Below are positions 23,769 to 33,042 of a DNA stretch of 64,000 bases, in pieces. Under the pieces are notes generated by a model. The model searched no databases. It was not told where the DNA came from and saw nothing but the letters and a program-made list of their open reading frames with translations. Position numbers and translations under genes: made by a program. The stretch lies in contig JAIQFK010000029.1 in the NCBI GenBank assembly GCA_020073305.1, positions 1 to 64,000 of the forward strand, written 5' to 3'. Origin of the DNA: Terriglobia bacterium. GTDB taxonomy: Bacteria > Acidobacteriota > Terriglobia > Bryobacterales > Bryobacteraceae. Each line of letters begins with the position of its first letter. Position 1 is the stretch's first letter.

Positions 23769-24509
23769 TCAAATCGTGCCGGCCTTACCACGCGCCGGCG
23801 GCACTTCACGCTCTCTCAAATTAGCGCTGACCACGCGAATCTTGAACAGAATTCCCTGCCCCTCGATTTGCTTTCGTATCTGCTCGAGCCCCGCGGCATC
23901 CAGCTTCGACGGACTGTGGGCGATGTCGAGCAGAACGCGCTCGAGTTCATCCAGCACGCTGGACATGGCCCGGTCACCGCTCTTCAACGCCGCCTGGCGG
24001 TAAAGGCGGTTCTCACCAATCAGATCTTCGGCGCGCTGCTGCTCTTCCGAAATATCTACCGGCCCTTTGGACTCATTGTTCACCAGCTCAACCAGAATCA
24101 TCTGCGAGCGATCCAGATGTTCGCCCACGGCCACCAGCAGGATGCGTTCGCGCACCGGCGCCGAAAGGCCCGCCATCTGCCTGCGCTCGGACACCTTGCC
24201 CGCCAGAAATGCGCCGATCAACAGCGCAGCCATGGCCGCGGCCGCTACCAGGCGCCGGGGCGCAAACCATCCGGCCCACCAACGCGCAGGCGATGGCGCT
24301 AACTCCGGTGCAAGTCGCTGCCACACCCGGCTGCCATAGGCGTCGGAGGGCTCCGGGACCTCTAAGTCGTCCATGGCGTCGAGCACGCGCGTCAGCGATT
24401 CCAGATGCGCGCGGCAGTCTTCGCAATCCGCCAGATGCTGCGCGACGGCGGGGTCGGCATGTTCCCCGTAATAATGCAGAACCAGCTCGTCTTGATTCAG
24501 ATGCTTCAT
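23769..24509 (-). CDS. Zinc-finger anti-sigma factor
   Basis: A 246-residue membrane protein. The N-terminal anti-sigma zinc finger has HLADCEDC (H-x3-C-x2-C) at about 25-32, followed by a transmembrane helix at about 88-106 (AAAAMAALLIGAFLAG) and a helical periplasmic domain with many Glu/Arg residues (about 110-240). The start overlaps the stop of the sigma gene (24506-24509). It should hold the ECF factor inactive until an envelope signal arrives. The periplasmic part has no recognised domain and may be contacted by the HEAT proteins encoded next. Confidence 0.88.
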   Translation of the reverse strand: MKHLNQDELVLHYYGEHADPAVAQHLADCEDCRAHLESLTRVLDAMDDLEVPEPSDAYGSRVWQRLAPELAPSPARWWAGWFAPRRLVAAAAMAALLIGAFLAGKVSERRQMAGLSAPVRERILLVAVGEHLDRSQMILVELVNNESKGPVDISEEQQRAEDLIGENRLYRQAALKSGDRAMSSVLDELERVLLDIAHSPSKLDAAGLEQIRKQIEGQGILFKIRVVSANLREREVPPARGKAGTI

Positions 24510-25084
24510 GATGACGCCGAACTCAGCGCGGGCTCGAGCGCCCGGCGCAGCTTCTGCACGGCGCGAAACACGCTGTGCTTGGCCGCCCCGGTATTCACGC
24601 CCAGTGCCCTGCCAATCTCTTCAATACACATCCCCTCGTAATGCCGGAGGACGAAAGCGGTCCGCTCCATGGGACTCAAATGCTCGATCGCCGGGCGAAG
24701 CAACTCCTTTAGCTCGCCGCTGAAGGCCAGACGGTCGGGCGTGGGGTCCGCCGCGGCCACTGCTCCTGCCAGTTCCTCGCCTTCTTCGTTGACCGGCGTC
24801 TGCTGCTCCTGGCGGCGCTTGCGCACCCGGATGAGATCCAGCGAGCAGTTGGCCGCAATCCGGTACAGCCAGGTGCTGAAACTGGCCCGGCCATCGAACT
24901 TGCCAATCTGCCGGTATGCGCGCAGGAAGGTTTCCTGCACCAGGTCTTCGGCGTCTTGTTCGTTGCCCGTCATACGAAAGGCCAGACGGAACACACTTCG
25001 GCTATGGCGTTCCACCAGCACACGATACGCGTCGGGATTCCCAGCGCGGACCTGTGCGACTGCCGTGGCATCGCTTGGTTCCAT
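24506..25084 (-). CDS. ECF RNA polymerase sigma factor
   Basis: A 192-residue sigma70-family factor. Region 2 contains FRLAFRMTGNEQDAEDLVQETFLRAYRQ (positions about 31-58) and region 4 has LSPMERTAFVLRHYEGMCIEEIGRALGV, both canonical. ATG at 25084 is chosen because region 2 is then at the usual distance; upstream in-frame codons have no homology. The linker between regions 2 and 4 is long and acidic (NEEGEELAGAVAAADPTP). It is the first gene of a minus-strand operon of sigma, anti-sigma, heptad protein and HEAT proteins. It is divergent from the Ser/Thr kinase gene with 47 bases between, so the promoters overlap. Confidence 0.95.
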   Translation of the reverse strand: MEPSDATAVAQVRAGNPDAYRVLVERHSRSVFRLAFRMTGNEQDAEDLVQETFLRAYRQIGKFDGRASFSTWLYRIAANCSLDLIRVRKRRQEQQTPVNEEGEELAGAVAAADPTPDRLAFSGELKELLRPAIEHLSPMERTAFVLRHYEGMCIEEIGRALGVNTGAAKHSVFRAVQKLRRALEPALSSASS

Positions 25085-25131
25085 CCGGCTGCTCTTTAGA
25101 CTGTAGAATGGTTCGGCGGTTAGGTGAATGA

Positions 25132-27375
25132 ATGGGAATCCCGGAACGAATCGGCCACTATCGCCTGGTCCGGAAACTGGGTGAAGGCGGCATGGGTGTG
25201 GTGTATGCGGCACATGATGAGCGGCTCGATCGACCGGTGGCAATCAAAATGCTCCGCCAGGACGGTATGGACGAGCAGGCTGCCAAGCGGCTATGGCGGG
25301 AGGCGCGCATCGCGGCAGCCGTCAACCATCCGAACGTCTGTCAGATTTTCGAAATTGGCGAGGAAGCGGGCGAGCTGTTTATCGCCATGGAACTGCTCGA
25401 TGGTGAATCCCTGGCGCAGATTCTCGAGCGAGGCCCGCTCCCGGCGGCCGACGCAACGCAGATGATGCTGGGGGTCCTGGTGGCGCTGGAGACGATGCAG
25501 CGCCGCGAGATCGTGCACCGCGATCTGAAGCCCTCCAATATTTTTCAGACCGCGCACGGGATCAAGCTTCTGGACTTCGGCCTGGCTGCACCGGTGAGAT
25601 CCCTCAATCCGGATCTCGAAACGGAAACCGCGCTTACCGCGGCGGGAGCGGTGGTTGGGACCTGGAACTACATGTCCCCGGAGCAACTGCAGGGGCAGGC
25701 CGTCGACGTTCGGTCGGACATTTTTGCGGCGGGCGCCATTCTGTTTGAACTGCTGGCAGGGCGGCGCGCGTTCGCCGGCCGAACCATTCCGGAGGTATTT
25801 CACGCCATCCTGTACGAACAACCGCCGGCCCTGGCTGGTTCTGCGGCGATTGCGGCCGTGGACCGGATCATCCATGGCGCGCTGGCGAAGAAACCCGATG
25901 ACCGGTACCAGAGCGCGGATTCCATGGCGCAGGATTTGCGGAGCGCGCTGCTGGCGTCGGATACCGCCGTGCGCGTCCGCGCGCGCCCGATGACGCGCCT
26001 GATCGTTCTGCCCTTTCGGATTCTCAGGCCCGACGCCGAAACGGATTTTCTCGCCTTCAGTTTGCCGGACGCCATCACCAGTTCGCTGGCAGGCCTGGAG
26101 TCCCTGGTGGTGCGCTCCAGCATGGTGGCGTCGCGGTTCGCGGCCCAGGCTGCCGACTTGAAGGCCATCGCGGCGGAAGCAGAGGTGGACATCGTGCTCA
26201 CCGGAACCCTGCTGCGCGCCGGCGACCAGCTCCGTGTCTCGACCCAGCTCGCAGAAGCACCCAGCGGAACGCTGGTGTGGTCGCACACGTCGCAATCGCC
26301 TCTCCACGATATCTTCCAATTGCAGGACGATCTAGTCACTCGGATCATCGAATCCGTCGCGCCATCGCTGACCGCGCGCGAGCAGCGCATCCTGAAACAC
26401 GACGTGCCTTCAACCGCAAAAGCGTACGAGTTTTTTCTGCGGGCCAACCAGTTGGGCCAACGGCCGGAACACTTCATGCTGGCGCGGGATCTTTACCTTC
26501 GTTGCGTCGAAGAAGATTCTCAGTACGCACCGGCTTGGGCTCGTTTAGGAAGATGCTACCGCGTGATCGGCAAATATGGCGAGAGTCCCGAGGAAAACCT
26601 GCGGCAGGCCGAGGCTGCGTTCCAGCGCGCACTGGGCCTGAACCCGGAACTGGCTCTGGCTCACAATCTCTACACCCAGCTCGAGGCGGAACGCGGGCGG
26701 GCGGTGGAAGCCATGAAGCGGCTGCTCGAACGCGCGCGGGCGAACCAGAACGACCCGGAGTTGTTTGCTGGCCTCGTGCACGCCTGCCGGTACTGCGGGC
26801 TGGTGGAAGCGTGTGTCGCCGCGCACCACCAGGCGCGCCGCCTCGATCCGAACATTGTCACCACCGTGGGCAACGCACACCTGCTGATGGGCGATTATCA
26901 AGCGGCGCTCGAGACCGACGCGTCTGACTACATGCGGGTCCTTGCGCTCACGTTCATGGGGCGCGAACGTGAAGCGATCCGCTGCGTCGAGGAATCCAAC
27001 GCGAAAGACCTGCCAGCCATCAGCCGTTTGCTGATGACGACCATACGTACCGACTTGGAAGGCAGGAGAGAAGAAAGCATCGAGGCCGCAAACCTGATCA
27101 TCGCGCAGTTCACCGACCCGGAAGGGCTATACTACATGGCCCGGCATCTCAGCCACCTCGGGGAAACGGCCAAGGCGCTGGCCACGCTGAAGCGAGTAGT
27201 GGACGGTGGCTTTTGCTGTGTTACGGTCTTTGCACGCGATCCCTGGCTCGACCCGTTGCGAACTCACGCGGAGTTCGTGAGCCTTCTGCATCGGGCGGAG
27301 AAGCATCACCAGGAAGCTCGCGCTGTTTTCATCGAAGCGGGCGGCGAACGCCTGTTGGGCGGCCGGGCGCGGTGA
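25132..27375 (+). CDS. Ser/Thr protein kinase with TolB-N-like and TPR domains
   Basis: A 747-residue cytosolic protein. The kinase (residues 8-275) is complete: GEGGMGVVY glycine loop, K39, HRDLKPSN (129-136), DFG (148-150), GTWNYMSPEQ. A FlgO/TolB-N-like domain follows at about 285-425 (RLIVLPFRILRPDAETDFLAF, VVRSSMVASRF), then TPR repeats (about 435-720). There is no transmembrane segment, unlike PknB. This order (kinase, FlgO-like, TPR) is common in Acidobacteriota. It is divergent from the ECF operon, suggesting a joint regulatory locus. Confidence 0.93.
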   Translation: MGIPERIGHYRLVRKLGEGGMGVVYAAHDERLDRPVAIKMLRQDGMDEQAAKRLWREARIAAAVNHPNVCQIFEIGEEAGELFIAMELLDGESLAQILERGPLPAADATQMMLGVLVALETMQRREIVHRDLKPSNIFQTAHGIKLLDFGLAAPVRSLNPDLETETALTAAGAVVGTWNYMSPEQLQGQAVDVRSDIFAAGAILFELLAGRRAFAGRTIPEVFHAILYEQPPALAGSAAIAAVDRIIHGALAKKPDDRYQSADSMAQDLRSALLASDTAVRVRARPMTRLIVLPFRILRPDAETDFLAFSLPDAITSSLAGLESLVVRSSMVASRFAAQAADLKAIAAEAEVDIVLTGTLLRAGDQLRVSTQLAEAPSGTLVWSHTSQSPLHDIFQLQDDLVTRIIESVAPSLTAREQRILKHDVPSTAKAYEFFLRANQLGQRPEHFMLARDLYLRCVEEDSQYAPAWARLGRCYRVIGKYGESPEENLRQAEAAFQRALGLNPELALAHNLYTQLEAERGRAVEAMKRLLERARANQNDPELFAGLVHACRYCGLVEACVAAHHQARRLDPNIVTTVGNAHLLMGDYQAALETDASDYMRVLALTFMGREREAIRCVEESNAKDLPAISRLLMTTIRTDLEGRREESIEAANLIIAQFTDPEGLYYMARHLSHLGETAKALATLKRVVDGGFCCVTVFARDPWLDPLRTHAEFVSLLHRAEKHHQEARAVFIEAGGERLLGGRAR

Positions 27376-27426
27376 AGGTGGGATCTTCGGACTATTTGAC
27401 GCGCCGGCCGATTATCGAGGAACGCC

Positions 27427-30400
27427 TTATTTCACTTTCCGCCGCGTGATCACCCGGACCTTGCGGGCCTTCGACACCGCACCGAGCGTCAGTGCTTCGC
27501 GGGTGATTTCGGCCTGCTCTTCCTGGTGGCGTTTCAGTGAGCCCGTCGCGGGACTGGCGCTCTCGGGCCGCCCCACATAGCGCAGCTCGCGGCGTGTAGG
27601 TTCGAGCAGCGGGCGGAACTGCTCTGCGATGAAGCGCCACGCGCCCATGTTGCGCGGCTCTTCCTGCGCCCAGACCACTTCACACGTGACCGGGTAGCGC
27701 AGAAGCACGTCTTTGACGCGCGTTTCATCAAACGGATACAACTGCTCGATCCGCACGATGGCGGTGTTCTCCACCTTCTGCTCTTCCCGCGCGGCGATGA
27801 GGTCGTAGTAGATCTGTCCCGCGCAGAAAACCACGCGCGCCACGCGGCTGGTATCGAGCCCGGAGGTATCATCCAGCACCTCGCGGAAACCGCCGCCAGC
27901 CAGATCGGCAAACGACGAGGTGGCGCGCGGGTGGCGCAGCAGCCGTTTCGGCGTGAAGATGATGAGCGGCTTGCGCATCCCCCGGCGGTCCGCGCCGCCG
28001 CGCATCTGCCGCCGCAACAAATGGAAATATTGCGCGGGCGTCGAGCAGTTGGCAACCTGAATGTTCTGCTCCGCTGCAAGCACGAGGAAGCGCTCGATGC
28101 GCGCGCTCGAGTGCTCGGGTCCCTGCCCTTCGTAACCATGCGGCAGCAGCAGAACCAATCCGCTGGGCTGGCCCCATTTGCTTTCGGCCCCCGCGATGAA
28201 CTGGTCGATCATGATTTGCGCGCCGTTGGCGAAATCGCCGAACTGCGCTTCCCACATGACCAGCGTCAGAGGATCGGCGACGCTGTAGCCGAACTCGAAT
28301 CCAAGCACCGCATACTCGCTGAGAGAGCTGTCGTACACATCAAAACGCGCTTGATCCTTGGCGAGATACTGCAAGGGAATCTGCTTGCGCCCGGTCTCCG
28401 CGTCATAGAAGCAAAGGTGGCGCTGGCTGAAGGTGCCGCGGCCGGAATCCTGTCCGCTCAGCCGCACCGGCGTGCCTTCGAGCACCAGCGAGCCAAACGC
28501 GAGCGTCTCGCCAAACGCCCAGTCAATGGGCCCGCCCTTGGCAAACGCCTCCTGGCGCTTTTCGATGAAGCCGTGCAGCTTGGGGTGCAGGTGGAAATTC
28601 TCCGCGAACGTGGTGACGCCGCGCACCACCCGTTCGAGTGTCTCCGGGTCGACCGCGGGCGCGTGTGGAATGACGGCGATCTCTTCCTCGGGGACAGCGC
28701 TCAGCTCCTGAACTTCGAAACGCTCGGCGTTCTGCTGCGCGGCGTCGAAGGCTTCGGACAGCCGCCGGGACGCGCGTTTGCGCACCGCCTCGATGTCGGC
28801 CGCGGCCACCATCTGCTCGCGCGCCAGGCGCTCGCCGTAGAGCGTAGCCACCGAGGGATGTTCCTTAATCTTCCTGTAAAGCAGCGGCTGCGTGTAACTG
28901 GGATCGTCCGCCTCGTTGTGTCCCCACCGCCGGTAGCAGAACATGTCGATGACGACGTCTTTCTTGAATTCCTGCCGGTAGTCGAATGCGATTTGCGCCA
29001 CACGGATGGCCGCTTCCGGGTCGTCGCCGTTTACGTGGAAAATGGGCGCCTGCACCATGCGCGCCACATCGGTGGAATAGGGCGTGGAGCGCGCTTCGTC
29101 GGGCAGAGTGGTGAAGCCGATCTGGTTGTTGATGATCAGGTGAATGGTTCCGCCGGTCGAATAGCCGTCGAGCTGTGACAGGTTCAGCGTCTCCGCCACG
29201 ACCCCTTGGCCGGCGAAGGCAGCGTCGCCGTGAATCAGCAGCGGGATCACGCGCTCGCGCTCGGTATCGCCCAAGCGGTCCTGTTTCGGGCGTACGATGC
29301 CCTCGACCACCGGATCGACCGCCTCCAAATGGCTCGGATTCGGCGCCACCGACACCACAATTTCTTTCCCCGACGCCGACCGCCGCACGCCGCTCGCGCC
29401 CAGATGATATTTCACGTCACCTGAACCCTGCGTGCTGGCCGGATCGGTGTTTCCCTCAAATTCGGAGAAGACCTGGCCGAGCGGCTTGCCGACGATGTTG
29501 GCGAGCACGGTGAGCCGGCCGCGGTGCGCCATGCCCATCACCACTTCGTGAACGTTGCGCTCCGCGGCGCGGTCGAGCAGCTCATCCAGGATCGCAATCG
29601 CCGTCTCCGCGCCTTGCAGAGAAAACCGTTTCTGGCCCACAAAGCGCGCGTGCAGGAAATGTTCGAACTCTTCGGCGCCGATCAGTTCGTCCAGAATCCG
29701 CGTCCGCACTTCGCGGTCGAGCGGCCAGTTGTTGGCTTCCGGCTCCATGCGCTGCTGCAGCCAGCGCTTCTGCTCCGGATGCTGGATGTTCATGTACTCG
29801 CATCCGATCTTGCCGCAGTAGGTCTGGCGCAGCGTTTCGAGAATCTCGCGCAACGTGGCCACGGTCTTGGGAGCGCCTTCGCCGATCGCTTCGCCGAGCG
29901 TGCCAGTAAGAAATTCGCGGTCGAGGTCCCAGATGGTCAGGCCGTAACGCAGCGGATCGAGTTCGGGATGATAGCTGGGTTCGCCGCCCAGCGGATCGAG
30001 ATCGGCAATGAGGTGGCCGCGCACGCGATACGCGTTGATCAACTGCAGCACCGCGGCTTCCTTCGCCACTTCCGCGGCATGGCCGCTCGCGCCCGGCAGA
30101 CTCACCTGGCGGTCCGGCTCCCAGCGCACGGGGTTGTAGGGGAGCTTCAGATGCTCGAAGATCTCTTCATAGAATCCGTCGTCGCCGTTCACCAGCGCCT
30201 GCAACTTGCCCAGGAACATGCCCGACTCCGCGCCCTGGATAATGCGGTGATCGTAAGTGCAGGTCAGCGTCATGACCTTGCTAATGCCCAGCGTGGCTCG
30301 CATCTCGGGCGCCGTGCCCTGGTATTCCGCCGGATAGTCGATCGTGCCCACCGCGATGATCGAGCCCTGCCCGATCATCAAGCGCGGGATCGACTGCATG

Positions 30401-31092
30401 GTGCCCACCGTGCCGGGATTGGTGATGGAAATCGTGGTTCCCTGGAAATCTTCCGGAGTGAGTTTTCCGGCGCGCGCGCGGCTCACCAGGTCATCGAAAA
30501 CCGTGACGTACTGCTGGAAATCCAACTCGCCGGCGTTCTTGATGTTAGGAACCAGCAGGTTGCGTCCGCCGCCCTTACCCGGCACATCCACCGCAATGCC
30601 GAGGTTGATTCTCTTCCGCACCAGGCGAAACGGTTCGCCATTCTGTTCCGCGTACGCGTGATTCAGGCCGGGAAAATATTCGAGCGCGCGCACGATGGCC
30701 CAGCCGATGATGTGCGTGTACGAGACCTTGCTCTTGCCCAACAGCGCGCGGTGATGGTTGATGATGCGGCGATTCTCATCGATAACTTTGACCGGAATGG
30801 TTCGCTGCGAGGTCGCCAGCGGAATCTCGACGCTGGCATTCATATTTTGCGCGATACGGGCCGCCGCCCCGCGCATGGGGATCATCTCTTCCGCGGCCTG
30901 TAACTTAACTTCGGCTGTAACTGGCGCAGGCTCCGGCGACTTCGCTGGGACCGGGCTCCCGTTGCCCTTGGTCTGTTCGAACACGTGCTTCCAGCTCTCG
31001 TCCACAGCGCCATGATCGTTCAGATATTGTTGATATAGCTCGTCTTCGAGCCAGCTATTGATACCCTTTTGCGGGTCGGATTTCACTGCCAT
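27427..31092 (-). CDS. kgd: Multifunctional 2-oxoglutarate metabolism enzyme (fused E2-E1)
   Basis: A 1221-residue enzyme combining a succinyltransferase (E2) catalytic domain with a thiamine-dependent 2-oxoglutarate dehydrogenase/decarboxylase (E1). Residues 1-45 match the E1 N-terminal peptide (INSWLEDELYQQYL), about 75-320 are the E2 catalytic domain with TCTYDHRIIQGAESG (DHR at 281), and from about 350 on is the E1 with TPP-binding region GDAAFAGQGVV and the transketolase-like middle. There is no lipoyl domain. This is the architecture of actinobacterial Kgd/OdhA, which needs an external lipoylated E2p. It supplies succinyl-CoA or succinic semialdehyde for the TCA cycle. Confidence 0.95.
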   Translation of the reverse strand: MAVKSDPQKGINSWLEDELYQQYLNDHGAVDESWKHVFEQTKGNGSPVPAKSPEPAPVTAEVKLQAAEEMIPMRGAAARIAQNMNASVEIPLATSQRTIPVKVIDENRRIINHHRALLGKSKVSYTHIIGWAIVRALEYFPGLNHAYAEQNGEPFRLVRKRINLGIAVDVPGKGGGRNLLVPNIKNAGELDFQQYVTVFDDLVSRARAGKLTPEDFQGTTISITNPGTVGTMQSIPRLMIGQGSIIAVGTIDYPAEYQGTAPEMRATLGISKVMTLTCTYDHRIIQGAESGMFLGKLQALVNGDDGFYEEIFEHLKLPYNPVRWEPDRQVSLPGASGHAAEVAKEAAVLQLINAYRVRGHLIADLDPLGGEPSYHPELDPLRYGLTIWDLDREFLTGTLGEAIGEGAPKTVATLREILETLRQTYCGKIGCEYMNIQHPEQKRWLQQRMEPEANNWPLDREVRTRILDELIGAEEFEHFLHARFVGQKRFSLQGAETAIAILDELLDRAAERNVHEVVMGMAHRGRLTVLANIVGKPLGQVFSEFEGNTDPASTQGSGDVKYHLGASGVRRSASGKEIVVSVAPNPSHLEAVDPVVEGIVRPKQDRLGDTERERVIPLLIHGDAAFAGQGVVAETLNLSQLDGYSTGGTIHLIINNQIGFTTLPDEARSTPYSTDVARMVQAPIFHVNGDDPEAAIRVAQIAFDYRQEFKKDVVIDMFCYRRWGHNEADDPSYTQPLLYRKIKEHPSVATLYGERLAREQMVAAADIEAVRKRASRRLSEAFDAAQQNAERFEVQELSAVPEEEIAVIPHAPAVDPETLERVVRGVTTFAENFHLHPKLHGFIEKRQEAFAKGGPIDWAFGETLAFGSLVLEGTPVRLSGQDSGRGTFSQRHLCFYDAETGRKQIPLQYLAKDQARFDVYDSSLSEYAVLGFEFGYSVADPLTLVMWEAQFGDFANGAQIMIDQFIAGAESKWGQPSGLVLLLPHGYEGQGPEHSSARIERFLVLAAEQNIQVANCSTPAQYFHLLRRQMRGGADRRGMRKPLIIFTPKRLLRHPRATSSFADLAGGGFREVLDDTSGLDTSRVARVVFCAGQIYYDLIAAREEQKVENTAIVRIEQLYPFDETRVKDVLLRYPVTCEVVWAQEEPRNMGAWRFIAEQFRPLLEPTRRELRYVGRPESASPATGSLKRHQEEQAEITREALTLGAVSKARKVRVITRRKVK

Positions 31093-31215
31093 GAAGAGAA
31101 TGCGCCTTCTTTAATAGATGATACAGGAATGAGAAGAGAGGCGCGGGAGGTGAGGGAGCAAGTGCGCAGACCTACGGCGTGGTCATGCGCTACAAGTAAG
31201 GAAGTGAAGTTGCGC

Positions 31216-31710
31216 TTAGCCCATCAGGCTAAACAGGCTCGACGCCATGGAATTACCGGTGGCGTTCGCGGATGCGTACTGCGAAAACAGGCCGGATGAA
31301 GCGCTCGGTGCAGCCGCGTCGGCAGCAGTTAAATCAGCTTTGTGAACGTGATGACCGTGGTGGTGGTGTACACCAGAGGAACCCCCGTTTTGCGAGAGAA
31401 CCGATTGGAAGTCGCTTCTCATTTGGATGAAGTCCTTCTGGGCCTGGCTCAGGTTCCCAGTGTTGAGATCTTGTCCCAGCGTGGCGAAGTCCTGTTGAAC
31501 GGGATCGGATTTCGAAGCGGACGACGCACTGGATGTGTTCGTGGAAGCAAGGGCCTGCAGGTCGGAGTACGCCTGCTGCGCTCCGCTGGGGTCGCCAGAC
31601 TTGAGCGAACCGGCTAAGCTCTGGAAGTCCTGTTGCCGCTGGAGCCTCATTGCCTGCAAGTCCTGCACATTCGTGGGAGTGTTACTGAAAGAAATACTGG
31701 AGATGGACAT
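31216..31710 (-). CDS. Small protein with QDF repeats and a His-rich segment
   Basis: A 164-residue protein of unknown function. It contains two related helical repeats, QQDFQSLAGSLKSGDPSGAQ and QQDFATLGQDLNTGNLSQAQ, at about 26-45 and 71-90, and a His cluster VHHHHGHHVHK (about 115-124) that could bind nickel, zinc or copper. It is rich in Ser, Ala and Gln, with no signal peptide or membrane segment. The N-terminus (MSISSISFSNTPTNV) is Ser-rich. Repeated QDF proteins of this kind are, in my recollection, frequent in Acidobacteriota. It stands alone between kgd and the sugar genes. Confidence 0.7.
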   Translation of the reverse strand: MSISSISFSNTPTNVQDLQAMRLQRQQDFQSLAGSLKSGDPSGAQQAYSDLQALASTNTSSASSASKSDPVQQDFATLGQDLNTGNLSQAQKDFIQMRSDFQSVLSQNGGSSGVHHHHGHHVHKADLTAADAAAPSASSGLFSQYASANATGNSMASSLFSLMG

Positions 31711-31968
31711 TCACTTTCCTCAGTCTCCAGGGGAGCAAGTGGACCACCATCCAGCACCGCTCGCAAGTCGAAAAGAATCAGTGCAATAGGGCCTAGCGAT
31801 CGGCGAGAAGCGCGGCAAGAAAATGACACGTCAGGCGGTGTTCGTCACGCTTTTGGCCATGGAGCTCTATCTCTATTTTAAGGATCAAGCGCCTCGTTGC
31901 ACCCGCGGCTCAGCTACAACCGTTGCCCTTCTGATCCGCGACGGAACGGAGCGGTTGTTCAGGCTTCC
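31711..31968. other. Intergenic, nothing recognised
   Basis: Open frames here are short and lack ribosome binding sites. An AT-richer stretch near 31860-31880 could hold a promoter. No repeat or hairpin of note was seen. Confidence 0.4.
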
Positions 31969-33039
31969 CTACCCCCCATACTCTTTCGCGCTCGACGGTA
32001 TCGCCAGGATCACCTTCCGCTCCGGCACCGAGCGCCGCAGCATTTCGATCTCGTCCGCCGCTCCACTCAAGGGCAGCGCCACTTGCCCGCCCTGGGCCGC
32101 CGAACGGCAAAATGCCATCATGACTTCGAAGCCCTTGTATGCGCTCGTAAAGTTGCACGGGTGCACCTTCTTCTCATCATCCAGCCAGTCGGCCATCCCC
32201 TGGATGTAGGGCGGCATGTCGAGATCGTAATTCATGGACCCGCCGCCGGAGGACATGCCGTTCTTCGTCACCGCGCGCCAGCCGCCGCCGGTCAACACTT
32301 CGGCGAAGCCTTCGACGCCCTTCGCGCCAATCCTGCACTTGCGCCACCAGTAGTCGACCTCGGGCACGTCGGGTGCGCCCGCGCCGCACTCAATGACGCC
32401 GTGCACACCGTTGGCGAAATGAATGAAGCCGGCGATATAGTCGGGCGACGGGTGAATGTCCGTCAGCTTGCCGCGGCCGGCGGCCTGCGCCATCACCCAT
32501 TCGGCTTCGGCGTCGTTATTGAACCAGCGCAGATAGTCCACCAGGTGAGACAGCATGTGCATCATCCAACCGGTTGCCGTTCCGTAGACCGTCTGGATGC
32601 GGCCGAGCGCGCCCGAGGCCACGATTTCCCCGACCTTCTGATAGTGCGCGCCGTAACGGTGCTGATGGCTGACCACGGTTTTCACGCCGCTCCCGGCCAG
32701 CAGATCACGCACCTGGAAACCTTCGGCGCTGGTCAGCGCAATGGGCTTCTCCATGGCGATGAGCTTCGCGCCGCACTCGATGCCGATGCGCACCATGGAC
32801 GCACGGATGTTGGGCAGCGTGCAGAAGCAGAAAACGTCGGGCTTGGCGGCGCGGGCCACTTCGGCGGCGTCGGTTCCTTTGATGCCGACGCCGAGTTTGG
32901 CGGCCGCGTCATCCAGACGTTTCTGGTCGATCTCGCAAATGCCGGCAACTTCAAACCGCGGGTTGGCCTGAAACGCCGTGGCATGGTGCATGCCGCGCTT
33001 GCCCATGCCCACGACGACAACCTTGTACTTATTGGCCAC
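31969..33039 (-). CDS. Gfo/Idh/MocA-family oxidoreductase
   Basis: A 356-residue NAD(P)-dependent sugar oxidoreductase. The Rossmann motif is VVVVGMGKRG (8-17), the conserved MEKPIAL carries the catalytic-region Lys, and the C-terminal part has the family alpha/beta fold with the H motif in FIHFANGVHGVIECG. It lies 3 bases after the DegT aminotransferase gene, so one transcript makes both. The pair suggests oxidation of a sugar to a keto-sugar and its amination, as in UDP- or dTDP-3-amino-sugar synthesis (the WlbA/WlbE or WbpB/WbpE scheme), but no nucleotidyltransferase is nearby. Confidence 0.9.
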   Translation of the reverse strand: MANKYKVVVVGMGKRGMHHATAFQANPRFEVAGICEIDQKRLDDAAAKLGVGIKGTDAAEVARAAKPDVFCFCTLPNIRASMVRIGIECGAKLIAMEKPIALTSAEGFQVRDLLAGSGVKTVVSHQHRYGAHYQKVGEIVASGALGRIQTVYGTATGWMMHMLSHLVDYLRWFNNDAEAEWVMAQAAGRGKLTDIHPSPDYIAGFIHFANGVHGVIECGAGAPDVPEVDYWWRKCRIGAKGVEGFAEVLTGGGWRAVTKNGMSSGGGSMNYDLDMPPYIQGMADWLDDEKKVHPCNFTSAYKGFEVMMAFCRSAAQGGQVALPLSGAADEIEMLRRSVPERKVILAIPSSAKEYGG

Positions 33040-33042
33040 GCC

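Noticed and set aside
24088-24426. 112-residue ORF inside the anti-sigma gene
   Set aside because: Out-of-frame shadow; the anti-sigma frame has the zinc finger, membrane helix and coupled starts.
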